Shown here in pieces: positions 10,395 to 20,509 of a stretch of DNA of 64,000 nt (its first letter is position 1; each line of letters begins with the position of its first letter). A model generated the notes under the pieces. That model had not been told where the DNA came from. It ran no database searches and saw only the letters and a list, made by a program, of their open reading frames with translations. The DNA is taken from NCBI RefSeq assembly GCF_000092065.1, contig NC_009374.1, positions 62,001 through 126,000 of the forward strand. Reading direction: 5' to 3'. Both the position numbers and the translations under genes were made by a program. Source of the DNA: Ostreococcus lucimarinus CCE9901 (taxonomy: Eukaryota; Chlorophyta; Mamiellophyceae; Mamiellales; Bathycoccaceae).

Positions 10395-10542
10395 CGCGCG
10401 CGCGCAAAGTAGAAAAATTAGCGAAAATTTGTAGAAAACGTTGAAGGAATGTAGAAAGATATCATTACGGTGACGAAAGAATCGCTCTGCTGGTTGCATG
10501 GTGGTGGTGATGAAACCTAATGAATGAGAAAAACGATATCGT

Positions 10543-11415
10543 CTACTGCGCCGCGTTGGAGATCGTCTCCGCGAGCCCGAACAACACCGGCGGCACGGCC
10601 AGGCACGCGCCGACGACGCCGGCCCCGACGGCCCACTCGGAGGCGTTCTTCATCTCGCCTCGGAGCGCCTTGGCGAACGAAATCTCCGCCGCCGCATCGA
10701 TCGTCGTATCGATCGGCTTCACGATGAACGGAATCGCCGCCAATCCCAACAACGTGGGCAAGATGCGTTCGACGTCGAGTCCCTGCGCCGCGAGCGAGTC
10801 GAACGCGCTCACGTCCGCCTTCGCCAACGCCAAATTCGTCGTCGCCACGACGACGCGAATGAACGATCCCGGCCAAAACACGCTCGCGAGCATTTGCCAA
10901 GTCAGGGTTTCCGTCGCCACCGCCGCGGCTTGGTTCGCGCGATCGCTCGCCCCCTCCGCCTTGTTCCAGCGCTTGACGCCCTTATCCACTGTGTCCGCCA
11001 GCACGTACGTCGCCGCGATTCCATACGTCGCCGGCACGCCCCAAACCGGCAACCACGCCACGAACGCTTCACCGCACTCATTCGCGTACCCCATGTACCG
11101 CAGCAGCGAGTCCCGGAACACGTCGTACTCCTTTTCCTCGGAGACTTCGTGCGGCGGCGCCGCGCCCACCGCGCTCTCCCGCGCCTCCCGTCGCGAGTCC
11201 GCCTCGACCTCGTCCTCGGTCGTCACCGCTCGCGGCGTCGCGCCGCGCGACATCATTCGCGTCCCGAACGTCGCGCGTCGATCGCGCGCCGTCGCGCCGC
11301 CGCGTCGATCCGTCGCGCATCGCCGCGCCGCCGCTTGGCCTCGAGCCCCGCGCGCCGTTCGCGTCGCCCTCGCGGCGACGACGGCGAGCGCGCGCGCCGA
11401 AATCGCGGTCGTCAT
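10543..11415 (-). CDS. Mitochondrial fission process protein 1 (MTFP1/MTP18) homolog
   Basis: 290-residue predicted inner-mitochondrial-membrane protein; the animal homolog promotes fission. About 75 basic residues at the N-terminus resemble an organelle presequence. The conserved core starts DSLLRYMGYANECGEAF, then a WGVPATYGIAATYVLADTVDKG membrane segment, TLTWQMLASVFWPGSFI, a helix with LPTLLGLAAIPFIVKPIDT and a final hydrophobic segment near the C-terminus. Met 11415 was chosen because it precedes a plausible presequence; the open frame continues to 12204 but overlaps the SUZ-protein gene on the other strand. The gene is divergent from that neighbour. Confidence 0.85.
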   Translation of the reverse strand: MTTAISARALAVVAARATRTARGARGQAAARRCATDRRGGATARDRRATFGTRMMSRGATPRAVTTEDEVEADSRREARESAVGAAPPHEVSEEKEYDVFRDSLLRYMGYANECGEAFVAWLPVWGVPATYGIAATYVLADTVDKGVKRWNKAEGASDRANQAAAVATETLTWQMLASVFWPGSFIRVVVATTNLALAKADVSAFDSLAAQGLDVERILPTLLGLAAIPFIVKPIDTTIDAAAEISFAKALRGEMKNASEWAVGAGVVGACLAVPPVLFGLAETISNAAQ

Positions 11416-11839
11416 CGAGCGCGTAATTCTCCCGAGCGCACCGCGGCGCGCCGTTCCCGATCGACGCGTCGACGCGCGCGCGCGGGTCTGACGACGGCCC
11501 GCGCCGCTTCGACGTCGACCGCGCGCGAGTTCACGAAGATCGACCGCGCGCGTCGTCGTCGCGCCGTCTCGCGCGCTCGAACGCGCGCGCGCGCCGGGAA
11601 TAATTTTGACGCGTCGATCGGCGCGGCGCGCGCGCTCGGGCGCGGCGCGGTCGACGCGCGCGAGGACGCGCGCGGCGCGGTCGACGAATCTTAGACTCTC
11701 GTCGCGTATTGTAGCGCGCGCGTTCGAATCCGACGCCGCACTCGACGCCGCCGCGCGCGCGCGCGTCCTCGAGCGCGCGCGGCGTCGAACGCGACGGCGA
11801 CGACGGGACCGCGCGACGGCGACGCGACGGCGCGGCGCG
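11416..11839. other. Divergent intergenic region between MTFP1 and the SUZ-protein gene
   Basis: 424 bases of very CpG-rich DNA between two divergent start codons, presumably holding both promoters. Frames are open on both strands, but they encode Arg/Ala runs with no family resemblance. I see no TATA-like box, RNA gene or repeat of note. Confidence 0.5.
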
Positions 11840-12075
11840 ATGGCGACGAACGAGACGGTGAAGGTGGTGAGAAAGGTGCTGCGCGCGCGAGAGCAAAAGG
11901 CGACGCGCGCGAGCGATGCGGTCGACGCGGGGGACGCGCGCGCGCGCGCGACGGCGACGAACGATGAGTTGGACGCGACGGTGACGGTCGCGGCGCGGGA
12001 GGAGGCGTATAGGTTGGCGCGCGAACGCATCTTTGGCGACGGGGACGAAGGCGAAGGCGACGACGTCGCGGACGA

Positions 12076-12128
<53 letters not shown>

Positions 12129-12502
12129 ACGATGGGAACGATGGGAACGCGCTGGACGTGAGAGGCGATGGCGCGGACGCGTCGATGGGGCGGGAGCGCG
12201 GCAACGGTGGGTCGGGGATGTCGGCGAGCGCGCGGGCGTTCGCGCCGAAGAAGGCGACGCGGAAGGATCGGTGGGCGGACTCGTTCGATCCGGATTTTAT
12301 TCGCCGCGATCCGAGCGTGGGGTCGGCGAGGATGGTGCCGATGAACGTCCCAGGGGTGATGCCGATGATGATGCCGCCGCCGATGGGTGGGATGACGTGG
12401 CAACAAGCGGCGCCGAGCTATTTCGCGCCGCCCATGCCGCCGCCCATGCCGCCGGGACCTCCGCCGCCTCGCCCATCGCGGGAACGAGGCGACGACGTCT
12501 GA
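11840..12502 (+). CDS. SUZ-domain RNA-binding protein with Pro/Met-rich tail
   Basis: 220-residue protein of mostly low complexity. Residues about 53-67 (REEAYRLARERIFG) match the SUZ motif, an RNA-binding segment often found beside R3H domains; no R3H domain is present here. A tract of 17 Thr follows, then an AFAPKKATRKDRWADSFDPDF segment region (read in two parts: KKATRKDRWADSFDPDFIRR), and a tail of MPMMMPPPMGG and MPPPMPPGPPPPRP type. The Met at 11840 gives MATNETVKVVRKVL, a coherent start; an upstream in-frame Met at 11606 would add an Arg-rich stretch. Role in mRNA metabolism is inferred from the SUZ motif only. Confidence 0.7.
12077..12127 (+). repeat. (ACG)17 trinucleotide microsatellite coding poly-Thr
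   Basis: Seventeen uninterrupted ACG codons inside the SUZ-protein gene. The uniform codon shows a repeat expansion rather than selected Thr residues. It is a likely length polymorphism between strains. Confidence 0.9.
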
Positions 12503-12845
12503 CCTAGCCGATACTGTAATTTAGTAAGTCAATCTAGTGTTGTCGCGGTGCGTGCGCGCGTGCGCGCGTTAATGAAACAATCTTTGCGTTCCGTTACAAA
12601 GCGTCGAATCCGCGCCTCGCTAAGAGAGGGCGCGTCTCGTCGTGTCGCGCGGCGTGTGACTGTTCTGGTCCCGCGAGCGAATGTAGCGTGACGCGTCCGA
12701 GATGTTCGTCGTCCGCGTGCGCTCGCTCGCCGGTCTTCACCGTGCTAAATGTGTCGCCCCGTTTTGTACAAATGAATTCGCTACGTCGCGACGAATTCTC
12801 CGTGGAGAGCCCCGAGCGCTCTCTTTTCCCCTCAAACGTCCTCAC
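12503..12845. other. Convergent intergenic region, no gene seen
   Basis: 343 bases between the converging stops of the SUZ-protein and Alfin-Tudor genes. It is less GC-rich than its flanks around 12520-12545 and 12740-12800, as expected for 3' ends. An 83-codon minus frame (12594..12845) shows no family features. No repeat or RNA gene was recognised. Confidence 0.5.
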
Positions 12846-14412
12846 TCACGCCTCGCGTCGCACATTCACGTGACCTTCACGAATCAATTCATCCAAATTC
12901 AACGTTTCGACGTCAGACGTCGCGTAAAGTACCTTGGCGGTGCGATTACGCTCGTTGAGCGAAATCACCTCCGCGCGATACCACAAGTTATCGTCCGGCC
13001 AAAACAACTGTGGAGGCGGCGCGCGCGCGCGATCACGTCAGTCTTCGCATCCTCGTTCATCTTCTCACGCGCATCGCGTCTTGTCGACGCGTGACGCGAC
13101 GCGTGACGAGACAAATCGCCTCGAGTGGGCGTCGGGCTCCCTCGTCTCGAGGGTTCCGAAAACGACGGTTCGCGCTCGCACCTCAATTTGCGCGTTCTTC
13201 AGCGTCGTCAGCGCTTGATCGGGGTCTAGGATGAACCCAGGGGATGGTTTCTTAAAACCTTGTGCGTCCATCTGCGCATCGAACCGAGGCGTCGATCGCG
13301 TCGTCGTCAGTCGTCGTGGTCGTGGTCGTCGTCATCGTCGCGAAGGAGCGAATCGCGTCACGCGCGCATTCGTCACGAAATCGCCGCCAGCGCGCTTCGT
13401 TCGCACGCACCGGGTCCACTTTATGCTTCTTCACCTTGGAACTATTTCCCTTGACGTCCGCGAGCGCGGTTTTCGCGCCCTTCCCCGTCGCGTCGCGCCC
13501 GTTCGCCTGCGCACCGCCATTCTGACGCGCGCCCGCGCTCGTCGGTTTCTCTTCGCGTCCGTGCGCCGCGCTGAGCGTTTCGTACACCGTGGGCACGGCG
13601 TTGATCTGCGCGAAAAGTGCATCACTGATCGTCGTCGTCGTCCCGCGTCGCCGTCAGTCGCGCGCGTCGTCGTCGAACATCGCGTCGCTTCGTCACCCGC
13701 GAGGGTCGCATTCGCGTCGTTTCAGCGGCATCGGCATCGACGACGACAACGCGCTCGACGCTCGACGCACCGTTTCTTGGCGTCAAACTTGGCGCCGTAA
13801 TAAAACGCCACCGCCATCAACCACGCATCGCTGTGCACGGCGACCAACGCGAGCCAATCCTTACGCTGCGTCGTCGAAAGCACCGCGCATCGCGACTTCG
13901 TCAGTCGGTCGTTCGCGCGCGCGGTCGAATCGAATCAAATCGCATCGTCGCGCCGCATTCGCGCCGCGTTCGCGCCGCGCGCCGCGCGGATTCGCGCGCA
14001 TCGAATTTACCTGCATCCCATCGCGCGCGAAATTAATCCCGAGCGCCGGTTCCGGGAGCTCGGGCGGGACTTCTTCGGCGGGTAATTGCACGTCCCACGT
14101 CCCGTCGGGATTGCCGTACAGGCACAAGTTTTCCTTGTCCGGGTCGCACTGCGCGTAGAACGCCTCGACGTCTGCGTGGTTCGACGCGGGTTAATCGTCT
14201 GCGTCGTCGTTCGCGTTCGCGTCGCGCGCGCTTCGTCGCGCGCTTCGTCGCGCGACCGCGATCGCGTCCCGGTCGCGTCCCGGTCGCGCGACGTGCGAAT
14301 CCGTCGATCGGCGCGCGCGCGCGTTCGTACCGCGCGTCAGGGCCTTGACGAGGCCGTCGCGTCGACGGGAAAAGTTTGCGTGGACCTCATCGACCGTGCG
14401 CGGGGCCTCCAT
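12846..14412 (-). CDS. Alfin-type N-terminal domain protein with C-terminal Tudor-like domain (six exons)
   Basis: Probable nuclear chromatin-reader protein of 267 residues. Exons on the minus strand are 14412..14331, 14171..14011, 13865..13771, 13624..13411, 13271..13182 and 13007..12846; all joins keep frame. Exons 1-4 rebuild the Alfin domain: [21 protein letters not shown], then [54 protein letters not shown] and [13 protein letters not shown]. Plant Alfin-like proteins end in a PHD finger that reads H3K4me3. Here no Cys/His zinc motif follows; exons 5-6 instead give a Tudor-like fold ([31 protein letters not shown]). Five introns make it the most interrupted gene in the window. The donor at 13410 was chosen as GTGCGTG in phase 0. 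Confidence 0.75.
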
Positions 14413-14587
14413 GGGCGCCGGGCAGGCGAGGCAGCGCGGGAATGTCGCGACGGCGCGGTGGGATTTGAAATACGTTTGGGAAACACGTGGATTCGCCATC
14501 ATTTGGCGAAATGTCGATTTGGGACGGGGACTTCGCGTCGCGCGCGCGGAGACGCGATCGGAGAGGGAAGGCGCGCGAAAGCGTGCG

Positions 14588-17500
14588 TTACACGTCATAC
14601 GCGAGTAAATCGTCGACGTCGCCGACGCCGATGGCGATGAAGACGAAGTCGCACAGCGCGGCGACGAGGCGAGGATGGGGGAGAGGGGGGCGGCGGGCGA
14701 GCGTCGCTGCGAAGCGCTCGCGCGCGGGATGGATCGGTTCGAGGGCGTCGATGGCGGTGATGATCCAGGGTGTGACGACGTCGGGGGCGGTATGGAGTAA
14801 AGTGGCGAGGAATGAGGCGGCGGGGCGGAGGCAGGCGCGAGGGGTAATTTCGGCGCACGCCGCGCGGAGGATGGCGTTCGCCGCGAGCGGGCCGCGGGAG
14901 AGGAAGTATTCGTCCACGCGACACGCATTGGCGACCCAGGGTGCGGATCGCTTGGCCTTTTCACCGGGAGAAACGATCGCGTTCAGCAGCGCCAAAGAAG
15001 CGCGCACGGGGGCGTACTCTCGCAGCTCGAGCGCGGCGACGGAGAGATCGAGCACGTCGAACAAGGTTTCGTTCGCCAATCCCTGCGCCGGCGCGAAGAT
15101 AACGAACGCCCTAGCGGTGGAAAATAAAGCTTCAGCGAGATCCCAATCATCTGATCCCGATCGCACGCCACGCACGGTCTCACATGCTATTTGGGAGAAA
15201 GCCGCGCTCAACGTCGCGCCGACGTGCGGGGCGCTTGGCAACAACTCGCTCGTGCCACTCTCGGGCGAGCTGATCGACGCCACCTCTATCGCGGTGGCGA
15301 TCGGCTCGAGCAAGGACGCACACTTAGTCGCCATGAACGTGCGCGCGATGGATTCGAGCATGGGCACGATCATGTTGACTGAACTTTCCTTGGCGCTCAG
15401 AAGCGCCGCGACGTAAATCTCCGCCGCAGCTTTAATCACGCTCGGCGCTTGCCACGTTCGCTTCGCGACGATTTCTTCCAGCGTCGGCCACGCCGCGGCT
15501 AAAACAGAGATGGCAGGGTGCTCACAGCTCGACGCGATCGTCGCACTCGGTAAAAATTCTAAGAATCTCACCGACGCCGCGATCAAGGCGAGTTCAGCCG
15601 CCATCGCTCTCGCCGCCGAGGCGTGCGCGATTTGGTTCGGAGGAATCTGCGGCGCCATTTCGGCAGCGATCCGTTTGCATCGCGCAAGCACAGGAGCTAT
15701 TAACCTCGCGCTTGCTTCCGACGCTTGCTGCACGGGCATCGCCGCAATCACCCGCGCCAATCCTTCGGTGACCGACGCGCGACCGTCCTCGTCGTCTTCG
15801 CTTTCAAAAGTCAATCGCACGTCCGCGATGCATCTTTCGGTGTGTTCTAACAGCGCCGCAAACGTGGATGGTTCCTTCAAATGTCGCGCACACCGCGAAC
15901 ACACTGATTTAAACGCTAAAGCCGCCCGCGACCACGCGGGAGGATGCGGAAAAGACGACGTGATGTACATCAAAACGCCGCGCGCGCGCGCGGCTTGCGC
16001 CGCCGAGTTCGCGGGAGGGCCGCGACGACCGAGCCAGTTGGCGTAAGACGCGATGAGGCGACACGTACCCGCTCGAACGAGCTGATGCGATGAGAACAGA
16101 CCGCTGTTGTCGGTCGTGTGCTCAGAAATCGTCGATAGAAGTTGCGCGAGAAACGTTTCGATCTCCTCCGAGGGTGCGTCTTCCAAATCGTCGTTGACGC
16201 GACTCGCGGGAGCGCGCAATGCGAACGCTCCCGCCTCAGCGGCTTGCCAATTTTGCGCGGCACCTAACGCGCTACCAATTATGCTAAAGTATTGCCCACG
16301 CAAAACGCCGTAACAGTTGTCGAGAAGATCGGCGACGACGTGTTCGCGAAATCGCTCAAACGTGTCCTCGTCCTCGTTCGCGACGGCCCAGGTGGTGAAA
16401 TCGTCGGGCAACGTCGCTTGTTTCAGTAACACCTCCGTCAAACGCGCGTGCATGGGCGCACGCAAGCTTTCGTGCCTCGAAGACACTCCCACAACATCCA
16501 TCATTAAGAAAAAATCAACCGCCACCTCGGTCACCTCGCGACCGTGGCGCTCCATGAGCGACAAGATGAGCGACACGAGCGCCAAGGAATCTTCGTCACC
16601 GCGCGCGAGCACGCTCACGCACCGTTCGCTCAACGCAACGGCGACGAGACAAATATTTCGCGCGAGCGAAACGCCGTCGTCGGAGTCGTTTGCCGCGCTC
16701 GCGTGCGCGAGCAAACCTCGCGTCACCGCGTTCATCGCCTGAAATTCCTCCGCCTCGCCGCCGCTTCGTCCTTGGTGTAAATCCACCAAAAAGTCCACCG
16801 CCGCCGCTCCGCACCCGCCGCTCTCGATCGCCAAGCACTGCAAGACGTCCCCGAAAAGTTGGCCGTGTCGCACGGCGAACTCAGTCGGGGACAATCGCAA
16901 TCCGCCGCCGACGTCGCCCGACGGATCCAACTTTAACCACCCGCGCGCCGCGCGCACGCACGACGCCTTCAACGCGTCCGTCTGTCGCGACCGCGCGCTT
17001 CCACACGCGCTAAACACCTCACGCACCGTAATCAAAACCCTCTCTCCCTCGTTCGCGCACGCCATCGCGAGTTCCCGTCGACTCGACGTCTCCGCCTCGT
17101 CGCACGCCTCCGCCGCGAGCGCCAACAACTCCATCCCCGCCCGCATCGCGCTCGACCCCACCCCGCTCGATCGCACCGCCCCGAACGCCGTCTCCACCAC
17201 CTCCCGCATCTTCGCGCTCCCCATTCGCGCGCCTCCGCGCGCCAGCGCGAGTCCCAACCGTCTCGCCGCCGTCTCCGTCGTCTCGTCGTTCGCCGTCGCC
17301 GCGAACGCCGCCGTCGTCCGTCGCATCATCGCCTCCCGCGCCCCCTCGCTCGCCCCGTTCCACCGCTCCCTCGAGCGCGTCGTCGCGCTCAGCGCGTTCG
17401 CCGCGTAATACGCCACGCACGCGTCCCCTCGCGCGCGTTCGAGCAGTCCGAGCGCGACGCTCGCCGCGCGCGGGTCCTCCGACAGCGCCATCAGACGCGC

Positions 17501-17599
17501 GTTCGCCTCGTCTCGCGTCGCTCGCGTCGACCGCGCGTCGTACAGCGCGACGACCGCGGCGCGCGCGCGCTCGATCGACGCGTCGTCGGCGTCGCGCAT
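14588..17599 (-). CDS. Importin-beta family karyopherin, transportin-3/importin-13-like
   Basis: 1003-residue all-helical protein, the size of transportin-3 and importin-13. The N-terminus (AVVALYDARSTRATRDEANA, then VALGLLERARGDACVAYYAANAL) matches the importin-beta N-terminal repeat, where cargo karyopherins bind RanGTP, and most of the rest reads as HEAT-like helix pairs. Transportin-3 relatives import SR splicing factors; the exact cargo cannot be read here. The Met at 17599 starts MRDADDASIERARAAV; the frame is open to 17758 but that part is Arg-rich and overlaps the divergent MTH1 promoter. The stop lies 175 bases from the Alfin-Tudor start on the same strand. Confidence 0.72.
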   Translation of the reverse strand: MRDADDASIERARAAVVALYDARSTRATRDEANARLMALSEDPRAASVALGLLERARGDACVAYYAANALSATTRSRERWNGASEGAREAMMRRTTAAFAATANDETTETAARRLGLALARGGARMGSAKMREVVETAFGAVRSSGVGSSAMRAGMELLALAAEACDEAETSSRRELAMACANEGERVLITVREVFSACGSARSRQTDALKASCVRAARGWLKLDPSGDVGGGLRLSPTEFAVRHGQLFGDVLQCLAIESGGCGAAAVDFLVDLHQGRSGGEAEEFQAMNAVTRGLLAHASAANDSDDGVSLARNICLVAVALSERCVSVLARGDEDSLALVSLILSLMERHGREVTEVAVDFFLMMDVVGVSSRHESLRAPMHARLTEVLLKQATLPDDFTTWAVANEDEDTFERFREHVVADLLDNCYGVLRGQYFSIIGSALGAAQNWQAAEAGAFALRAPASRVNDDLEDAPSEEIETFLAQLLSTISEHTTDNSGLFSSHQLVRAGTCRLIASYANWLGRRGPPANSAAQAARARGVLMYITSSFPHPPAWSRAALAFKSVCSRCARHLKEPSTFAALLEHTERCIADVRLTFESEDDEDGRASVTEGLARVIAAMPVQQASEASARLIAPVLARCKRIAAEMAPQIPPNQIAHASAARAMAAELALIAASVRFLEFLPSATIASSCEHPAISVLAAAWPTLEEIVAKRTWQAPSVIKAAAEIYVAALLSAKESSVNMIVPMLESIARTFMATKCASLLEPIATAIEVASISSPESGTSELLPSAPHVGATLSAAFSQIACETVRGVRSGSDDWDLAEALFSTARAFVIFAPAQGLANETLFDVLDLSVAALELREYAPVRASLALLNAIVSPGEKAKRSAPWVANACRVDEYFLSRGPLAANAILRAACAEITPRACLRPAASFLATLLHTAPDVVTPWIITAIDALEPIHPARERFAATLARRPPLPHPRLVAALCDFVFIAIGVGDVDDLLAYDV

Positions 17600-17693
17600 G
17601 GCGCGCGCGTCGCGCGTCGCGCCGCGATGTGCCGACCGATGGTCGCGGATGGATGCGACGCGACGCGACCGCAGACGCCGACGCGGCGCGCCG

Positions 17694-18310
17694 ATGCCGC
17701 GCGAGGTGCGCGAGGGCGACATCGCGCTCGCGCGCGGCGCCGCGCATCGGGCGTTCACGCTCGTCGTCGTGCGCGACTACGAGGGCGGTCGAGTGCTGCT
17801 GGGCGAAAAACTGCGCGGATTCGGCGCCGGGTGCGTCCGCGACCGAGACGAGGCGAAACGCGCGATGACTGACGAATGCGCGACGGGCGTAGGTATTACA
17901 ACGGATTCGGGGGGAAGGTGGAGCGCGGGGAGACGGTGGAGGCGGCGGCGGCGCGAGAGCTGACGGAGGAGGCGAACGTCGAGGCGACGAACATGACGCG
18001 GCGAGGGGCGCTGCGATTCGTGTTCGACGATAAACCGCTCGAACCGTGGTTGGTGCACGTGTTTCACTGCTCGCGGTACGACGGGGAGATCGCGGCGAGC
18101 GATGAGATGCGACCGGAGTGGTTCGATTTGGACGACGTGCCGTTTGAAAATATGTGGGCGGACGATCCGTACTGGTGGCCGTTGTTTTTGGAGGAGAAGG
18201 AGTTCGTGGGGACGTTTACGTTCACGAACACGACGACGCTCGTGGATTATTGGATTCGGGAGACGAAGGATCTGATGCTCGACGTCGAGGCGATGACGGC
18301 GAACGAATGA
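17694..18310 (+). CDS. MTH1-type Nudix hydrolase (oxidised purine dNTPase; two exons)
   Basis: Sanitises the nucleotide pool by hydrolysing 8-oxo-dGTP and related triphosphates. Exons 17694..17830 and 17893..18310 give 184 residues; the join restores RGFGAG/YYNGFGGKV, matching human MTH1 around its active site. The Nudix box starts at GKVERGETVEAAAARELTEE. Its final Gly is replaced by Asn (EEANV), a deviation from the consensus. MTH1 signatures DEMRPEWFDLDDVPF and MWADDPYWWPL follow. The 62-base intron is the shortest in the window and carries ACTGAC 24 bases before its acceptor. The start at 17694 is one of three in-frame Mets; earlier ones approach the karyopherin start. Confidence 0.9.
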
Positions 18311-18387
18311 CGGTTCGTCGTCGACGACGGCGGAACGCGCGTTCGCGCTCGAATGTAAATCATATGTAAATCATCGCGTCGTCGAAA

Positions 18388-19236
18388 CTAAACGGGCGCG
18401 CTCGACGTCAGTTCTTCGAGCAAGCGCTCGACGTCGACGCGGTCGAGCACGAGCTTCACGCCGACCTGCGCGGCGAGCTGCTCGCGAAGGAACGAGATCG
18501 ATCCTTTCCATTCGATCTCGTCGTCCCGCGTCGCGACGAAAGCCGCGGCGACGCATTCGGCTTGCGATTCGGACGCTTCCCCGTCCGCGGATCGCGACCC
18601 GCGTCTAATAATACCGAGTCGCTCGGGCGAGATGGAGTCCCCGCTTTCGTCGGCGTGCGGCGCCGGCTCGAAGGCGTCGAGAGACTCGCCTTCGATCTCG
18701 CCGCCTTCGATCTCGCCGACGTCCTCGGGCGGCGACTCGTCGATCGAAGATTCCCCGCGATGGACCTCGAACAGCGAATACACGCTCTCCGAAACCCCAT
18801 CACCGTCGTCGCCGTCGTCCTCGATCGCGTCGTCGACGACGCCGCGCGCGCGTTCCGGGCTCTCCGCGCCCACCATCGCGCGCTCCGCGCTCGTCACGTC
18901 GACGCGATACTTTCGCGTCAGCATCGGCGGCGCGTCCGCGCGCTCGTTTCTTCTCGCCACGGCGCCCACGCCGTCGGGCGCGAACGTCAATCGCTCCATG
19001 ATCGCCGATCCATCGACTCGTTTCATCGGATACGCGCGCGCGATGCGCAATCGAACCTCCGCCGTCTTCGTCTCGTCGTCGCCCTTCTCGTCGTCGTCGT
19101 CGCGCAGCACCTCCAGCGGTTTCACGGTCACCGCACGCCTCGACGTCGCCAGCACCAACCCCGCCCAATCTTTATCGTGCTTCCGCATCGACCCCGCGAC
19201 GAGGACGACGCAGTAATGCCGCGATCGCGCGTTCAT
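18388..19236 (-). CDS. Uncharacterised acidic protein
   Basis: 282 residues I do not recognise. The first 90 residues look folded (HYCVVLVAGSMRKHDKD, then a basic strand-like part and RIARAYPMKRVDGSAIMERL). The middle, about residues 125-215, is acidic and probably disordered. The last 70 residues look folded again (AECVAAAFVATRDDEIEWKG and LREQLAAQVGVKLVLDRVDV). No signal peptide or membrane segment is visible. Coding is supported by the length of the frame, by a balanced amino-acid composition at both ends, and by the fit between the neighbours, with only 77 bases to the MTH1 stop on the opposite strand. Confidence 0.6.
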   Translation of the reverse strand: MNARSRHYCVVLVAGSMRKHDKDWAGLVLATSRRAVTVKPLEVLRDDDDEKGDDETKTAEVRLRIARAYPMKRVDGSAIMERLTFAPDGVGAVARRNERADAPPMLTRKYRVDVTSAERAMVGAESPERARGVVDDAIEDDGDDGDGVSESVYSLFEVHRGESSIDESPPEDVGEIEGGEIEGESLDAFEPAPHADESGDSISPERLGIIRRGSRSADGEASESQAECVAAAFVATRDDEIEWKGSISFLREQLAAQVGVKLVLDRVDVERLLEELTSSAPV

Positions 19237-19481
19237 CGGGTACGCCGCGCGCGCGTCTGCGCTCGGCGGCGGCGACGCCGCGCGCGCGGTGAGTCCGAGC
19301 GTCCGCGAGTCCGCGCTCGCGCGCCGCGCGTCGACGCACCGTCGAGGAGTCGCGCGCGATGCGCGCGCAGGGACGAGGACGACGCCGCGTCGCCGTCGCG
19401 TCGCGTCGTCGGCGCCGACCCACGCATGGTCGTCTCGCGCGCGCGAGTGCGCTTCGCGACGCCATCGCGCGACGCGCGGCC

Positions 19482-19765
19482 ATGGCCAAGGGCGCGACCA
19501 AGGCGGGCGCGATCCTCGTCAAGCTCGTCAGCGCCGCGCGCACGGGATTCTTCTACGTCAAGCGCAAGAACCCGAAGAAGACGCCGAGGAAGCTCGAGTT
19601 CGTCAAGTACGACCCCAGGGTGCGACGACGACGCGACGGCGTCGCGACGCGAACGCGAGAGCCGTGTAGCGCGGTGACTGACGACGACGCCGCGAAACGC
19701 GGGACGTCGCGCGCGCGCAGGTTCGACGGCACGTGCTGTTCACGGAGACGAAGATTAACAAGTGA
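19482..19765 (+). CDS. RPL33: Ribosomal protein bL33, probably mitochondrial (two exons)
   Basis: 60-residue protein of the organellar large ribosomal subunit. Exons 19482..19619 and 19721..19765 join in phase 0 to give [24 protein letters not shown]. Body motifs [20 protein letters not shown] and [11 protein letters not shown] resemble the mitochondrial bL33 of plants more than plastid forms. The 101-base intron has donor GTGCGA, ACTGAC at about 19677 and acceptor GCGCAG. No separate presequence is needed by plant mitochondrial L33, which fits this start; an extended frame upstream is Arg-rich and less likely. Confidence 0.9.
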
Positions 19766-19899
19766 GCGCGCCGAGCGACGACGACGACGACGCGAACGGG
19801 ATCCGTCGCGAACGCGCGCGCGTCGACGACGCGACCGCGAGCGCGTGTATGAATAACTAACGGAGAAATGAAATCGATCGACGAACGACGAACTTGGCG

Positions 19900-20483
19900 T
19901 CACGCGAATTTGACGCCGTCGTCGCCGAAAATCGCGCACCCGGGCGGACGCGCGTCTCGCCGGCGCTCCGCGACGGCGCGCGCGCGCTCGCGATCCGTCC
20001 CGAGCGCCGACGCGAGCTCGTCCATCGTGCACACCTTCCCGCTCAATCCGTACTCTTCGACGCGCGTCGTCAGCGCGTCGTCCAACGCGGCGAGATCGCG
20101 CGCGTCGACGACGCGCGCGCGCGTCGACGCGTCGTCCAACCACCTCGCGTCTCCCGACGCCACCAGCGCGTCGATCACCGCGCGTCGCGCGTCCAGCGGC
20201 AGCGCGCGCGCGAGCGTCGCGTTCACGAACGCGTCCTCGACGTCCGCGCGCACGATGGGGCTCGCGCGGCGCTTCACCGCGCTGTTTTCGCGCGTCCCGA
20301 CGGCCGTCGCGTCGGCGTCAGTCGCCTCGTGCGTCGCGATTCGCGCCTCGATTCGCGCGTCGCGCGCGCGCACCGCTTCAAGAGTTCGCCCCACATCGCG
20401 CGCTGCGCGCGCCACGCCTGTTCGCGCGGCTGTCGCGTGTACGACGGCGCGTACGCCGCGAACGCGTCGAGCGCGTCATCCAT
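19900..20483 (-). CDS. VPS25: ESCRT-II subunit VPS25 (two exons)
   Basis: Winged-helix subunit of ESCRT-II, which sorts ubiquitinated membrane proteins into endosomal vesicles. Exons 20483..20374 and 20281..19900 give 163 residues, near the usual 175. The first exon carries the family start (YAPSYTRQPREQAWRAQRAM, then WGELLKR); exon 2 has the second and third structural segments (LPLDARRAVIDALVASGDAR, WLDD) and ends with GCAIFGDDGVKFA, matching the family's final GVKF. The 92-base intron has GTGCGC, ACTGAC and acceptor AACAG. Its start is only 26 bases from the divergent ccsA start. Confidence 0.85.
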
Positions 20484-20509
20484 CGCGCGTCCGCACAGTG
20501 ACGCGCGCG

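Noticed and set aside
14191-14964. A 257-codon minus frame over the karyopherin end and Alfin exon 1
   Set aside because: Only the part at 14412..14331 is coding (Alfin exon 1). The rest is Ser/Pro-rich shadow of the karyopherin gene and intron.
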